A DNA stretch of 64,000 nt from Roseomonas sp. GTDB lineage: Bacteria > Pseudomonadota > Alphaproteobacteria > Acetobacterales > Acetobacteraceae. Below, one piece after another: positions 8,618 through 16,104 of this stretch (positions within the stretch are counted from its first letter, which is position 1; each line of letters starts with the position of its first letter). The notes under the pieces are model-generated. The model did no database searches, was not told the origin of the DNA, and saw nothing but the letters and a program-made list of their open reading frames with translations. The translations under genes and the position numbers were made by a program. Location: contig JADCFA010000009.1 in the NCBI GenBank assembly GCA_020249775.1, positions 1 through 64,000 on the forward strand, written 5' to 3'.

Positions 8618-9652
8618 ATGATCCGATTTACCCGCGCCCTTTCCGGCGCGGCCTTGGCGGGGCTGATGGCCCTGACCTCCATCCCGGCCATGGCGCAAGC
8701 GCCAGCGGCCGATACAATGGCGGCCATTCGCGCCCGTGGGCAACTTATCTGCTCCACCTCGCCCTCCACGGTCGGCTTTTCCTTGCCAGACAGCCAGGGC
8801 GTGTGGCGCGGGCTTGATGTGGATTATTGTCGCGCTGTAGCAGCCGCCATTTTGGGCGACCCGAATCGGGTGCGTATTGTCCCGTCTTCGACGCAGCAGC
8901 GCTTCACCATGCTGCAGTCAGGCGAAATTGACCTGCTGTCGCGCACCACGACCTGGACCCTGGCGCGCGAAGCCTCGCTAGGCCTCGTTTTCGCGGGCAT
9001 CAATGTCTATGACGGCCAGGGCTTCATGGTGCATCGCGATAGCGGCGTGACCTCAGCCAAGCAGCTTGATGGCGCGACGGTTTGCGTGCAACCGGGCACC
9101 ACCACCGAACTCAACATGACCGATTTCTTCCGCACCAATCGCCTGCGCTTCACGCCAGTGGTGATCGAGAATATCGAAGAAATCCGGAGCGCCTTCATCA
9201 ATAAGCGCTGCGACGCCTATACGACCGATGCTTCATCCCTGGCGTCCTTCGCCGCGGCGCAAGGCGCCAATGCCAATCGTTTCCTGCTGCTGCCCGAAAT
9301 CATTTCCAAGGAACCGCTTGGTCCCGTGGTGCGCAAGGGTGACTGGCGTTATTTTGATGTCGTGCGTTGGGTGCATTTCGCCCTGGTGACGGCGGAAGAA
9401 CTTGGCATTACGCAAGCCAATGTCGGTACTTTCGCCAATAGCACCAACCCCGATATCCAGCGTTTCATGGGCCAGACCGGTGATCTTGGGCAGATGCTGG
9501 GGCTTGAGCGGGATTGGGCGCCGCGCATCATCCGCGCTGTTGGCAATTACGGGGAGATTTGGGAACGCAACATGACCCCAATCGGCTTTCCGCGCAGTGT
9601 CAACAACCTTTGGAGCAAGGGCGGTTTGCAATACGCGCCGCCAATGCGCTGA
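8618..9652 (+). CDS. General L-amino-acid ABC-transporter binding protein (AapJ-like)
   Basis: The 344-residue periplasmic protein has a clear signal peptide ending MALTSIPAMAQ. AapJ-type landmarks follow: the GLDVDYCRAVAAAILGD stretch, RFTMLQSGEIDLLSRTTTWT, and the YDGQGFMV segment. AapJ delivers a broad set of L-amino acids to the AapQMP transporter in rhizobia and relatives. No aapQ, aapM or aapP gene is present here, so the locus is an orphan or split operon. I chose the ATG at 8618, which follows GGGAGA and begins the signal peptide; the longer GTG frame from 8573 adds non-signal sequence. Confidence 0.88.
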   Translation: MIRFTRALSGAALAGLMALTSIPAMAQAPAADTMAAIRARGQLICSTSPSTVGFSLPDSQGVWRGLDVDYCRAVAAAILGDPNRVRIVPSSTQQRFTMLQSGEIDLLSRTTTWTLAREASLGLVFAGINVYDGQGFMVHRDSGVTSAKQLDGATVCVQPGTTTELNMTDFFRTNRLRFTPVVIENIEEIRSAFINKRCDAYTTDASSLASFAAAQGANANRFLLLPEIISKEPLGPVVRKGDWRYFDVVRWVHFALVTAEELGITQANVGTFANSTNPDIQRFMGQTGDLGQMLGLERDWAPRIIRAVGNYGEIWERNMTPIGFPRSVNNLWSKGGLQYAPPMR

Positions 9653-9671
9653 AGCCATCAGGGCAAAAGAA

Positions 9672-9696
9672 AAGGCGGTGGAAAGCCCACCGCCTT
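9672..9696. terminator. Bidirectional intrinsic terminator
   Basis: A perfect 10-bp inverted repeat (AAGGCGGTGG / CCACCGCCTT, 5-nt loop) lies between the convergent aapJ-like gene and rpoH. It is followed by TATTTATT on the plus strand and preceded by an A-rich run (a T-rich tail on the minus strand), so it can end transcription from both sides. Confidence 0.8.
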
Positions 9697-9716
9697 ATTT
9701 ATTGCGCCGGGCTTAT

Positions 9717-10601
9717 TCAGCCAATCGTCAGCCGCCGATCCATGATCTGCTGCTTCATGGATTTTTGCAGCTTTTCAAAGGCGCGCACTTCAATCTGACG
9801 CACGCGTTCGCGGCTGATATTGTAATGCTGCGAAAGTTCTTCCAACGTCGTCGGTTCTTCCTTCAGGCGGCGTTCGATCAGGATATGCCGTTCACGTTCA
9901 TTCAGCGTTTTCAGCGCACCGCTCAGCAATTCGCGGCGGTTTGACATGTCCTGATGTTCAGCGAGTTCCTGTTCCTGGTTATCGCTCTCATCCACCAGCC
10001 AATCCTGCCATTCGCCTTCGCCATCCGCGCGCAGCGGGGCATTCAGACTATTATCGGCAGCCGCAAGGCGCCGGTTCATGGAAATGACGTCCTGTTCCGG
10101 CACTTGCAGCACATGGCTGATCTTGGCCACCTGTTCGGGCTGCAAATCGCCTTCTTCCAGGGCGGACATTTGCGCCTTCAGCCGGCGCAAATTGAAGAAC
10201 AGCTTCTTCTGCGCCGCCGTGGTGCCCATTTTCACGAGCGACCAGGAATGCAGGATGTATTCCTGAATGGCCGCGCGGATCCACCACATGGCATAGGTCG
10301 CCAAACGGAAGCCGCGATCAGGGTCGAAGCGCTTGACCGCCTGCATCATCCCGACATTGCCTTCGGAAATCAGCTCACCCACCGGCAGGCCATAGCCGCG
10401 ATAGCCCATGGCAATCTTGGCAACCAGGCGCAGGTGTGAGGTGACAAGCTTATGCGCCGCCGGCTCATCGGCATTGTCGCGCCAGCGGCGCGCGAGGCTG
10501 AGTTCTTCCTCAGCCGAGAGCATCGGGAATTTGCGGATTTCCTGAAGATAGCGTGAGAGGTTGCCCTCAGTCGCCATCGGAATGGCCAAAGACGAAGCCA
10601 T
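9717..10601 (-). CDS. rpoH: RNA polymerase heat-shock sigma factor RpoH (sigma-32)
   Basis: The 294-residue sigma-70-family protein shows region 2 (HLRLVAKIAMGYRGYGLPVG, then RFDPDRGFRLATYAMWWIRA). The RpoH-box QKKLFFNLR at residues 131-139 separates RpoH from RpoD and RpoS. Region 4 HTH follows (LEELSQHYNISRERVRQIEV). It directs RNA polymerase to heat-shock promoters. AGGAGG precedes the ATG by 10 nt. The 218-bp upstream region has no other gene. Alphaproteobacteria often carry two rpoH paralogues; whether this is the main one cannot be decided here. Confidence 0.95.
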   Translation of the reverse strand: MASSLAIPMATEGNLSRYLQEIRKFPMLSAEEELSLARRWRDNADEPAAHKLVTSHLRLVAKIAMGYRGYGLPVGELISEGNVGMMQAVKRFDPDRGFRLATYAMWWIRAAIQEYILHSWSLVKMGTTAAQKKLFFNLRRLKAQMSALEEGDLQPEQVAKISHVLQVPEQDVISMNRRLAAADNSLNAPLRADGEGEWQDWLVDESDNQEQELAEHQDMSNRRELLSGALKTLNERERHILIERRLKEEPTTLEELSQHYNISRERVRQIEVRAFEKLQKSMKQQIMDRRLTIG

Positions 10602-10795
10602 GGTTTCATACCCTCCTGCACCGGCCTGCTCTGCCCCGAAGGCGGCATCCTGGGCCGATCATTAAGCTTTTGTCATCTCCCCCAAAGCCCTGACTGGACG
10701 CCTGCCCCCTGAGGGGGCCTTGGCCGGCCGGGTCGCAACTGGCGCCCTGAGGAATCCGACACGTGGTTAATAGCGGGAATGGGGGGGGAATGCAA

Positions 10796-10821
10796 GAAAA
10801 ACCGACTGAAATAGTCGGGTT
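10796..10821 (-). terminator. Intrinsic terminator of the pseudouridine synthase gene
   Basis: On the minus strand CCGACT-ATTTC-AGTCGG is followed by TTTTTC, a standard stem-loop plus U-tract. It overlaps the last bases of the gene ending at 10820. Confidence 0.75.
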
Positions 10822-11860
10822 ACTCGGTGTTACCGTCCAGTAATGTTATCAGGGCGGCCATATCCTCGGGCGGCGGCCGTTCAAACTGCAGCGCCTGCCC
10901 GCTAATCGGGTGGCGGAAGCCAAGGCTCGCGGCGTGAAGCGCCTGGCGTGGGAAGGCCAGAAGCGCATCGCGGACTGGGGTTGGCAGGGCGCGGGCGGAA
11001 GCCGGGGTGCGGCGCAGATAGACCGGATCCCCCACCAAGGGATGGCCAAGATGAGCCATATGCACGCGGATTTGATGGGTCCGCCCGGTCAGCAACCGGC
11101 AGGAAACCAGGGCGCAGGCCGTGCCCCAGGAACGCAGCACCTTGTAGCGCGTGATGGCCGGCTTGCCCCGTTCCACCACCGCCATGCGCTTGCGATCCGC
11201 CGGGTGGCGGCCGATCGGGGCATTGATCTCGCCCTCCATGGCAGCCGGCAGGCCCCAACAAAGCGCCAGATAATGCCGTTCCAGATCGCGCTCGGCGAAG
11301 CTTTCGGAAAGGCGACGCAAAGCCAATTCCGTCTTGGCCGCGACCATGACGCCGGAAGTGTCCTTATCCAGCCGATGCACAATGCCGGGCCGCTTTTCCC
11401 CACCAATGCCGGGCAGATCATCCCCGGCATGGGCCAAAAGCGCATTGACCAAAGTGCCATCCTGATTGCCGGGCGCGGGATGCACAACTAGGCCCGCGGG
11501 CTTGTCCAGCACGATCAGGTCCGCATCCTCATGCAAGATGGTCAGCGGAATATCCTGCGGCTGTGGTAGGGCGGGGATGGCGGCCGGGATTTCCAGCGCG
11601 TAAAGCGCGCCGGGGCGAATGGCCTCGGCGGGTTCGCGGAGCATCTGTCCATCCCGGCTGGCATGGCCCTCGACAATCAGGGCCTTGACGCGGGAGCGGG
11701 AGAGAGAACCTATCGCCTCGGCAAGGAAGCGATCGGCGCGCATGCCGGCCGCTTCCTGGGGCGCGCGGAATTCGTGGCGTTCGGCGTTCAAAAGGGGGTC
11801 TTCCGTGCGGTTGCTCAAGGCTTTGGTGATTGTGATGGGGGTGCTGATTGTGGTCGGCAC
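10820..11860 (-). CDS. RluD/RluA-family 23S rRNA (or tRNA) pseudouridine synthase
   Basis: The protein isomerises uridines to pseudouridine in RNA. An S4 RNA-binding domain (about residues 40-90, RADRFLAEAIGSLSRSRV) precedes the catalytic domain. The catalytic aspartate is D165 in HRLDKDTSG, followed by the RTHQIRVHMAHLGHPLVGD segment. These fit RluD best, which modifies helix 69 of 23S rRNA, but RluA or RluC specificity cannot be excluded. The longest frame starts at an ATG at 11860 and overlaps the start of the opposite-strand gene at 11805. A TTG at 11791 would avoid the overlap, so the start is unsettled. Confidence 0.88.
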   Translation of the reverse strand: MPTTISTPITITKALSNRTEDPLLNAERHEFRAPQEAAGMRADRFLAEAIGSLSRSRVKALIVEGHASRDGQMLREPAEAIRPGALYALEIPAAIPALPQPQDIPLTILHEDADLIVLDKPAGLVVHPAPGNQDGTLVNALLAHAGDDLPGIGGEKRPGIVHRLDKDTSGVMVAAKTELALRRLSESFAERDLERHYLALCWGLPAAMEGEINAPIGRHPADRKRMAVVERGKPAITRYKVLRSWGTACALVSCRLLTGRTHQIRVHMAHLGHPLVGDPVYLRRTPASARALPTPVRDALLAFPRQALHAASLGFRHPISGQALQFERPPPEDMAALITLLDGNTE

Positions 11861-12077
11861 CGTGACGCTGATTGTGCTGGTCGTCCAGCGTACGGCGAAT
11901 ATCGGCAGCAGCTTTACGGCGGCGGGGCTTGGTCAGCCCGCCGGCACCCGCATTGCTGGCATAGCCGGGGCGGATAAGACAATCGCGATATGGGTGGTGC
12001 GGCCCGATGGCGAAAGGGTGCTGCTGTTTGATCCCGCGCGCGGGCGTGTGGTGGGTGAAGTTCGAACTGGGGAATAG
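11805..12077 (+). CDS. Small membrane-anchored protein, DUF6476-like
   Basis: This 90-residue protein begins at a GTG preceded by AGGGGG. It has one N-terminal transmembrane helix (residues 3-26, [20 protein letters not shown]) and a short periplasmic tail with a [20 protein letters not shown] strand pattern. It resembles the alphaproteobacterial DUF6476 family, whose function is unknown to me. It is divergent from, or overlapping with, the pseudouridine synthase gene and is followed 2 nt later by a DUF2256 gene, so the two small genes probably share a transcript. Confidence 0.6.
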   Translation: MRLLKALVIVMGVLIVVGTVTLIVLVVQRTANIGSSFTAAGLGQPAGTRIAGIAGADKTIAIWVVRPDGERVLLFDPARGRVVGEVRTGE

Positions 12078-12079
12078 GC

Positions 12080-12244
12080 GTGGCGCATCGCAAGCCCAAT
12101 CTGCCGCAAAAGCTCTGCGCCGCCTGTAACCGCCCCTTTGCCTGGCGCAAGAAATGGGAACGGGTGTGGGAGGAAGTGCGTTATTGTTCCGACGCCTGCC
12201 GGGATGGGCGCCGGGCCGCGAGCATCCAAAAGCGCAAGGGCTGA
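12080..12244 (+). CDS. DUF2256 small zinc-ribbon-like protein (54 aa)
   Basis: Reading from a GTG two bases after the previous stop gives 54 residues. They contain the full DUF2256 signature: [19 protein letters not shown], then VRYCSDACR. The two C-x2/3-C pairs (C13, C16, C36, C40) suggest one bound zinc. The C-terminus is Arg/Lys-rich. The family is widespread and uncharacterised; nucleic-acid binding would fit the charge but is inference. The gene is only 165 bp long. Confidence 0.85.
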   Translation: MAHRKPNLPQKLCAACNRPFAWRKKWERVWEEVRYCSDACRDGRRAASIQKRKG

Positions 12245-12252
12245 ATGCGTAT

Positions 12253-13455
12253 TTAGCTGCGCGGCGCCGGGCGCATCATGCCAAGCAGCGCCAGAAAAAA
12301 CGCGCCAAAGGCCAATTGCAGGCCAAGCAGCATGGCAGTCACGGAAGCAATCGCAAGGCGCATGACCTTGCCGCCGGAAAGCGCGCCGAAATCCTGCGTG
12401 CCCCATTGCGCAAGGGCGACAAGGCCAAGCCCAAGGCCAAGCAGCAAGAGCACCCCAGCCACCACCAGCGCCGCTTCCAGCCCGAAACGCGGCAGGCTTT
12501 GGGGTTCGGGCAAAAGCCCCGTCACCGCGCCGTAAGCCCGCGCAAAAACCCAGAACTGCATGGCCTGAAATCCCATCACCACCGCGCCCGAGGCATAGAG
12601 CAGGCTATGCACATCAAGCGTAATGCCGCCGAGGCGCATAGGCCCCGGCAGTAGCGCCGCCATGGCGAGCGCCCCCAACGCAAACAGCACCGCGCCGGGA
12701 TAAAGGAACAGCCAGCGCGGGCAGAAAATCAGCAAAAACCGCAAATGCCGCCAGCCATCGCGCCAGGACCGCAAATGCGGCGGGCGCGACCGGCCATCGG
12801 GTGAAAGCGTGGTCGGCACTTCCGTAATGCGCAGCCCGCGCATGGTGGCCTTCACCACCATTTCCGAGGCGAATTCCATTCCCGGTGCGCGCAGATCAAG
12901 CGCAGCAATTGCCGCGCGCGAAAAGCCGCGCAGCCCACAATGAAAATCGCGGATCGGGCCGCCGAAGAAAACCCGCCCAATGGTGGACAGTACCGGATTG
13001 CCCAAATAGCGATGCAAGGGCGGCATGGCGCCAGGTGCAATGCCGCCCTTGAAGCGATTGCCCATCACCAGATCATAGCCATCGCGGAGTTTCGTGATGA
13101 AGGGATCAAGCGCGCTGAAATCATAGGAATCATCGCTATCGCCCATGATGACATAGCGGCCCCGCGCGCCGGCAATGCCCGCAATCAGCGCCGCGCCATA
13201 GCCTTTTTCAGGCACATCAATCACCCGCGCCCCAAGGCCGCGCGCAATTTCCTGGCTGCCATCGCTGCTGCCATTATCGGCGATCAACACCTCACCCACC
13301 ACACCGCTCTGCGCCAAATAGCCCATCGCCTTTTGGATGCAGGTTGCGAGGGTTTCTGCCTCATTCAGGCATGGCATGAGGATGGTGAGTTCCACCGCCG
13401 CTGCCTTTTGGACTGCGCTGGTATCCATTGGCGAAGCCGCTGTGATTGCCATCAT
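12253..13455 (-). CDS. Family-2 glycosyltransferase with C-terminal membrane domain
   Basis: The 400-residue protein has an N-terminal GT-A catalytic domain of the dolichyl/polyprenyl-phosphate glycosyltransferase type: TILMPCLNEAETL, IADNGSSDGS, and the DxD-like GDSDDSYDF. About four transmembrane helices follow after residue 235. Such enzymes move a sugar from a nucleotide donor to a lipid carrier at the inner membrane. Sugar and acceptor are unknown. GGAG lies just upstream of ATGATG at 13455/13452; the longer TTG frame is unlikely. It is convergent with the DUF2256 gene. Confidence 0.85.
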   Translation of the reverse strand: MMAITAASPMDTSAVQKAAAVELTILMPCLNEAETLATCIQKAMGYLAQSGVVGEVLIADNGSSDGSQEIARGLGARVIDVPEKGYGAALIAGIAGARGRYVIMGDSDDSYDFSALDPFITKLRDGYDLVMGNRFKGGIAPGAMPPLHRYLGNPVLSTIGRVFFGGPIRDFHCGLRGFSRAAIAALDLRAPGMEFASEMVVKATMRGLRITEVPTTLSPDGRSRPPHLRSWRDGWRHLRFLLIFCPRWLFLYPGAVLFALGALAMAALLPGPMRLGGITLDVHSLLYASGAVVMGFQAMQFWVFARAYGAVTGLLPEPQSLPRFGLEAALVVAGVLLLLGLGLGLVALAQWGTQDFGALSGGKVMRLAIASVTAMLLGLQLAFGAFFLALLGMMRPAPRS

Positions 13456-13673
13456 AACTCCGTCGGTCAAGCAAAGGGCCGCAAATCTGGTGTCGGACCG
13501 AACCCCCGAGGACCTTAGCTACTGGAAGCCCAGCGTTGATACCATCCGCAAATGGCGCGGTATGACTGCTCCGACCATCGCTTGCGGGGACGATGTGGCA
13601 AAACTATGTGGGGATCAGGGTCTCGCCAAAAGATGCTGGTTGGCCCCAATATCCTCTCAAAGGAGTGATCGCC

Positions 13674-14342
13674 TTGGATCAGGAAGACGTGCCACTGGAA
13701 GGGCAAATCCGCGAAAAGCTGGTGCGCACCAAGGAGCGCTGGGCGGAAGAAGGCCGCCTGCTCACCGGCACCACCGCCGACCCCGCGCGCGAACGCCTGC
13801 CACCTGGCCAGACGCTGGCGAAGGATTGGCCGGTGCTTGATCTTGGCGTGCAGCCTGATGTCAGCACCGCCAAGTTTCGACTTAGGCTTGAAGGGCTCGT
13901 GGAAAATCGCCTCGCCTTCGATTGGGAAGGCTTCATGGCGCTCCCGCAAAGTGAGATGGTCTGCGATATCCACTGCGTCACGCAATGGAGCCGCTACGAT
14001 AATCGCTTCACTGGCGTCAGCACCACGACGCTGTTGGAAATGGCCCGCCCGCGCCCCGAAGCGCGTTTCGTGTCCATGACATCCTATGATGGCTATACCA
14101 CGAACCTCACGCTGGAAGCCTTCGCGGCAGCCGATGTGATGGTGGCGCATTCCTGGGAAGGGGCGCCGCTTTCGCGCCAGCATGGCGGCCCGGCGCGGCT
14201 GGTGCTGCCCCGCCTATACTTCTGGAAAAGCCCTAAATGGCTGACGCGCATCGAATTGCTGGCCGAAGACCGCCCCGGCTTTTGGGAAGTGCGCGGCTAC
14301 CACAATCAGGGCGATCCCTGGCTTGAGGAACGCTATGGTTAA
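13674..14342 (+). CDS. Molybdopterin-dependent oxidoreductase (sulfite-oxidase fold, YedY-like)
   Basis: The 222-residue protein is the bare molybdopterin domain of the sulfite-oxidase superfamily. C101 in IHCVTQWSRYDNRF is placed to ligate molybdenum, and later blocks (VSMTSYDGYTT, GGPARLVLPRLYFWKSPKW) are family-typical. It has no signal peptide and no haem or dimerisation domain, so it appears to be a cytoplasmic single-domain member. AAAGGAG stands 8 nt before a TTG at 13674, which I prefer; an ATG at 13593 in the same frame would add 27 non-conserved residues. Its stop overlaps the glutathione peroxidase start by 8 nt. Confidence 0.82.
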   Translation: MDQEDVPLEGQIREKLVRTKERWAEEGRLLTGTTADPARERLPPGQTLAKDWPVLDLGVQPDVSTAKFRLRLEGLVENRLAFDWEGFMALPQSEMVCDIHCVTQWSRYDNRFTGVSTTTLLEMARPRPEARFVSMTSYDGYTTNLTLEAFAAADVMVAHSWEGAPLSRQHGGPARLVLPRLYFWKSPKWLTRIELLAEDRPGFWEVRGYHNQGDPWLEERYG

Positions 14343-14883
14343 GCCAAGCCGCCGTGCCCTGCTGGCCTTTCCACTGATGGCCGCTGCCCCGGCCCCTGCA
14401 ACCGCCTGGGAATTCCGCTTCCCCGCCCTGGAAGGCGGCGAACATGACCTTGCCGCCTGGCGTGGGCGGGTCCTGCTTGTCGTGAATACTGCGTCCTTTT
14501 GTGGCTTCACCGGGCAATATGGCGCGTTGCAACGCCTGCATGAAGCGCAGGAAGCCGCCGGGCTCGTGGTGCTTGGCGTGCCTTCCAATGACTTCAATCA
14601 GGAAAGTCAGGATGGGCGCAAAATCAAGGAATTTTGCGACGCGCAATTCGGCATCACCTTCCCCATGGCGGCGCTTTCCCGCGTGCGGGGGCCGGAAGCC
14701 CACCCGTTCTACCGCTGGGCCGCGGCGCGGGCAGGCGGGGAGCCGCGCTGGAATTTCCACAAATATCTGGTCTCACGCGATGGGCGGCAGGTGCAGGGTT
14801 TCCCGGCGCGGGTTGACCCTGACTCCCCCACCCTGAAACGCGCGCTTGAGGCCAGCCTTGCGGCGCCCAGCCCCGGCAGTTGA
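14335..14883 (+). CDS. Glutathione peroxidase-family thiol peroxidase, exported
   Basis: The 182-residue protein reduces peroxides with thiols. The peroxidatic Cys56 lies in NTASFCGFTGQY, where eukaryotic enzymes have selenocysteine. The GVPSNDFNQES motif and WNFHKYLVS supply the Trp and Asn of the catalytic tetrad. The N-terminus SRRALLAFPLMAAAPAPATA is a signal peptide with a twin-arginine-like pair, so it probably works in the periplasm. GAGGAA precedes the ATG. It is translationally coupled to the molybdopterin enzyme, suggesting a shared role in envelope redox repair. Confidence 0.9.
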   Translation: MVKPSRRALLAFPLMAAAPAPATAWEFRFPALEGGEHDLAAWRGRVLLVVNTASFCGFTGQYGALQRLHEAQEAAGLVVLGVPSNDFNQESQDGRKIKEFCDAQFGITFPMAALSRVRGPEAHPFYRWAAARAGGEPRWNFHKYLVSRDGRQVQGFPARVDPDSPTLKRALEASLAAPSPGS

Positions 14884-14984
14884 GGCGGTTCGTCTTGGGA
14901 GAGCATCAGGCGGTCGCGGCGTGCCGAGGTTTAGTAATAAGAAAAAACTCGCGTAATGGTCGAGTAATCCTATAGGCTTCCCGC

Positions 14985-16100
14985 ATGACGATATTTGATC
15001 AAGCCACCTCATCCGGAATTTCTCCCTGGGCTTCCGCCCGCTGGCGCCTTCGCCACGCCTTGCTGCTGGTGTTGGGCTTGCTGCTGTCTCAGGCCCCTTT
15101 GCACCAAGCGCAAGCAGCGGAGGAGCCCATTCGCATGCGCATCGTGGGCGGGCTTGCCGATGTCAGCCAATATGTCCGCTATGAGGAACCCTTCTGGCGC
15201 GAGCGTATTTCAAAGGCCACCAATGGCCGCATCGTAGCGGAAATCGCCCCCTTTGACCGCAGCGGCATTCGCGGTCAGGAAATGCTATCGCTGATCAGGC
15301 TGGGCGTGGTTTCCTTCGGCACGGCGCTGCTTGCGGTGGTGAGCACTGAGGAGCCGGAATTCAACGCGATAGATCTGCCGGCGGTCAATCCCGACATTGC
15401 GGCGCTGCACCGTTCGGTCGCGGCCTTTCGTGGCCATCTGACCGAAACCTTGCGTGAACGTTATGATATTGAATTGCTTGGGGTCTATGTCTACCCCGCA
15501 CAGGTGGTGTTTTGCCGGCGGCCATTTTCAAGGCTTGCGGACCTCAATGGACGGCGCATCAGGACATCTTCGGTAGGCCAATCTGAAATGTTCACTGCGC
15601 TGGGTGCGATACCGGTTGTCATTCCCTTCGCTGATATCGTGAATGCGCTCAGATCCGGCGTGGTTGAATGCGCCGTCACGGGCACGCTTTCTGGCAATGA
15701 TATCGGCCTGCATGAAGTGACAACCCATGTGCATAGCATGGCGATCACCTGGGGCCTTTCGATCTTTGGTGCCAATCTTGGCACCTGGCATGCGTTGCCC
15801 CAATGGGCGCGCGATACCATTCGCACCGAGGTCGCAAAGCTTGAAGCGGATATCTGGGATGCGGCGGATCGCGAAACGGGTGAAGGGCTTGCCTGCAACT
15901 CGGGCCAGGCGAGCTGCCAGAGCGGCCGGCGCGGGAATATGGTGGTGGTGCCGGTTTCGGAAGCCGATGAACAGCGGCGGCTTCAATTGCTGACCGACAA
16001 TGTCTTGCCCGGTTGGGTAAGGCGCTGCGGCATCGAATGCGTGGACGCTTGGAACAAGACCTTGGCGCCCGTGCTCGGCATCAGGGCACGGCCGGACTGA
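14985..16100 (+). CDS. TRAP-type (DctP family) solute-binding protein
   Basis: The 371-residue secreted protein has a long signal sequence (hydrophobic run at residues 25-38, cleavage near AQA/AEE at 44). DctP-fold features follow: FWRERISKATNGRI, IRLGVVSFGTALLAVVS, and PFSRLADLNGRRIRTSSVG ahead of the VVECAVTGT segment. DctP proteins bind carboxylates for TRAP transporters, yet no dctQ or dctM gene is adjacent. The next gene, four bases on, is a membrane sensor kinase, so this receptor may serve signalling as well as, or instead of, uptake. A CNSGQASC insertion near residue 302 could form a disulfide. Confidence 0.85.
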   Translation: MTIFDQATSSGISPWASARWRLRHALLLVLGLLLSQAPLHQAQAAEEPIRMRIVGGLADVSQYVRYEEPFWRERISKATNGRIVAEIAPFDRSGIRGQEMLSLIRLGVVSFGTALLAVVSTEEPEFNAIDLPAVNPDIAALHRSVAAFRGHLTETLRERYDIELLGVYVYPAQVVFCRRPFSRLADLNGRRIRTSSVGQSEMFTALGAIPVVIPFADIVNALRSGVVECAVTGTLSGNDIGLHEVTTHVHSMAITWGLSIFGANLGTWHALPQWARDTIRTEVAKLEADIWDAADRETGEGLACNSGQASCQSGRRGNMVVVPVSEADEQRRLQLLTDNVLPGWVRRCGIECVDAWNKTLAPVLGIRARPD

Positions 16101-16104
16101 GCCC

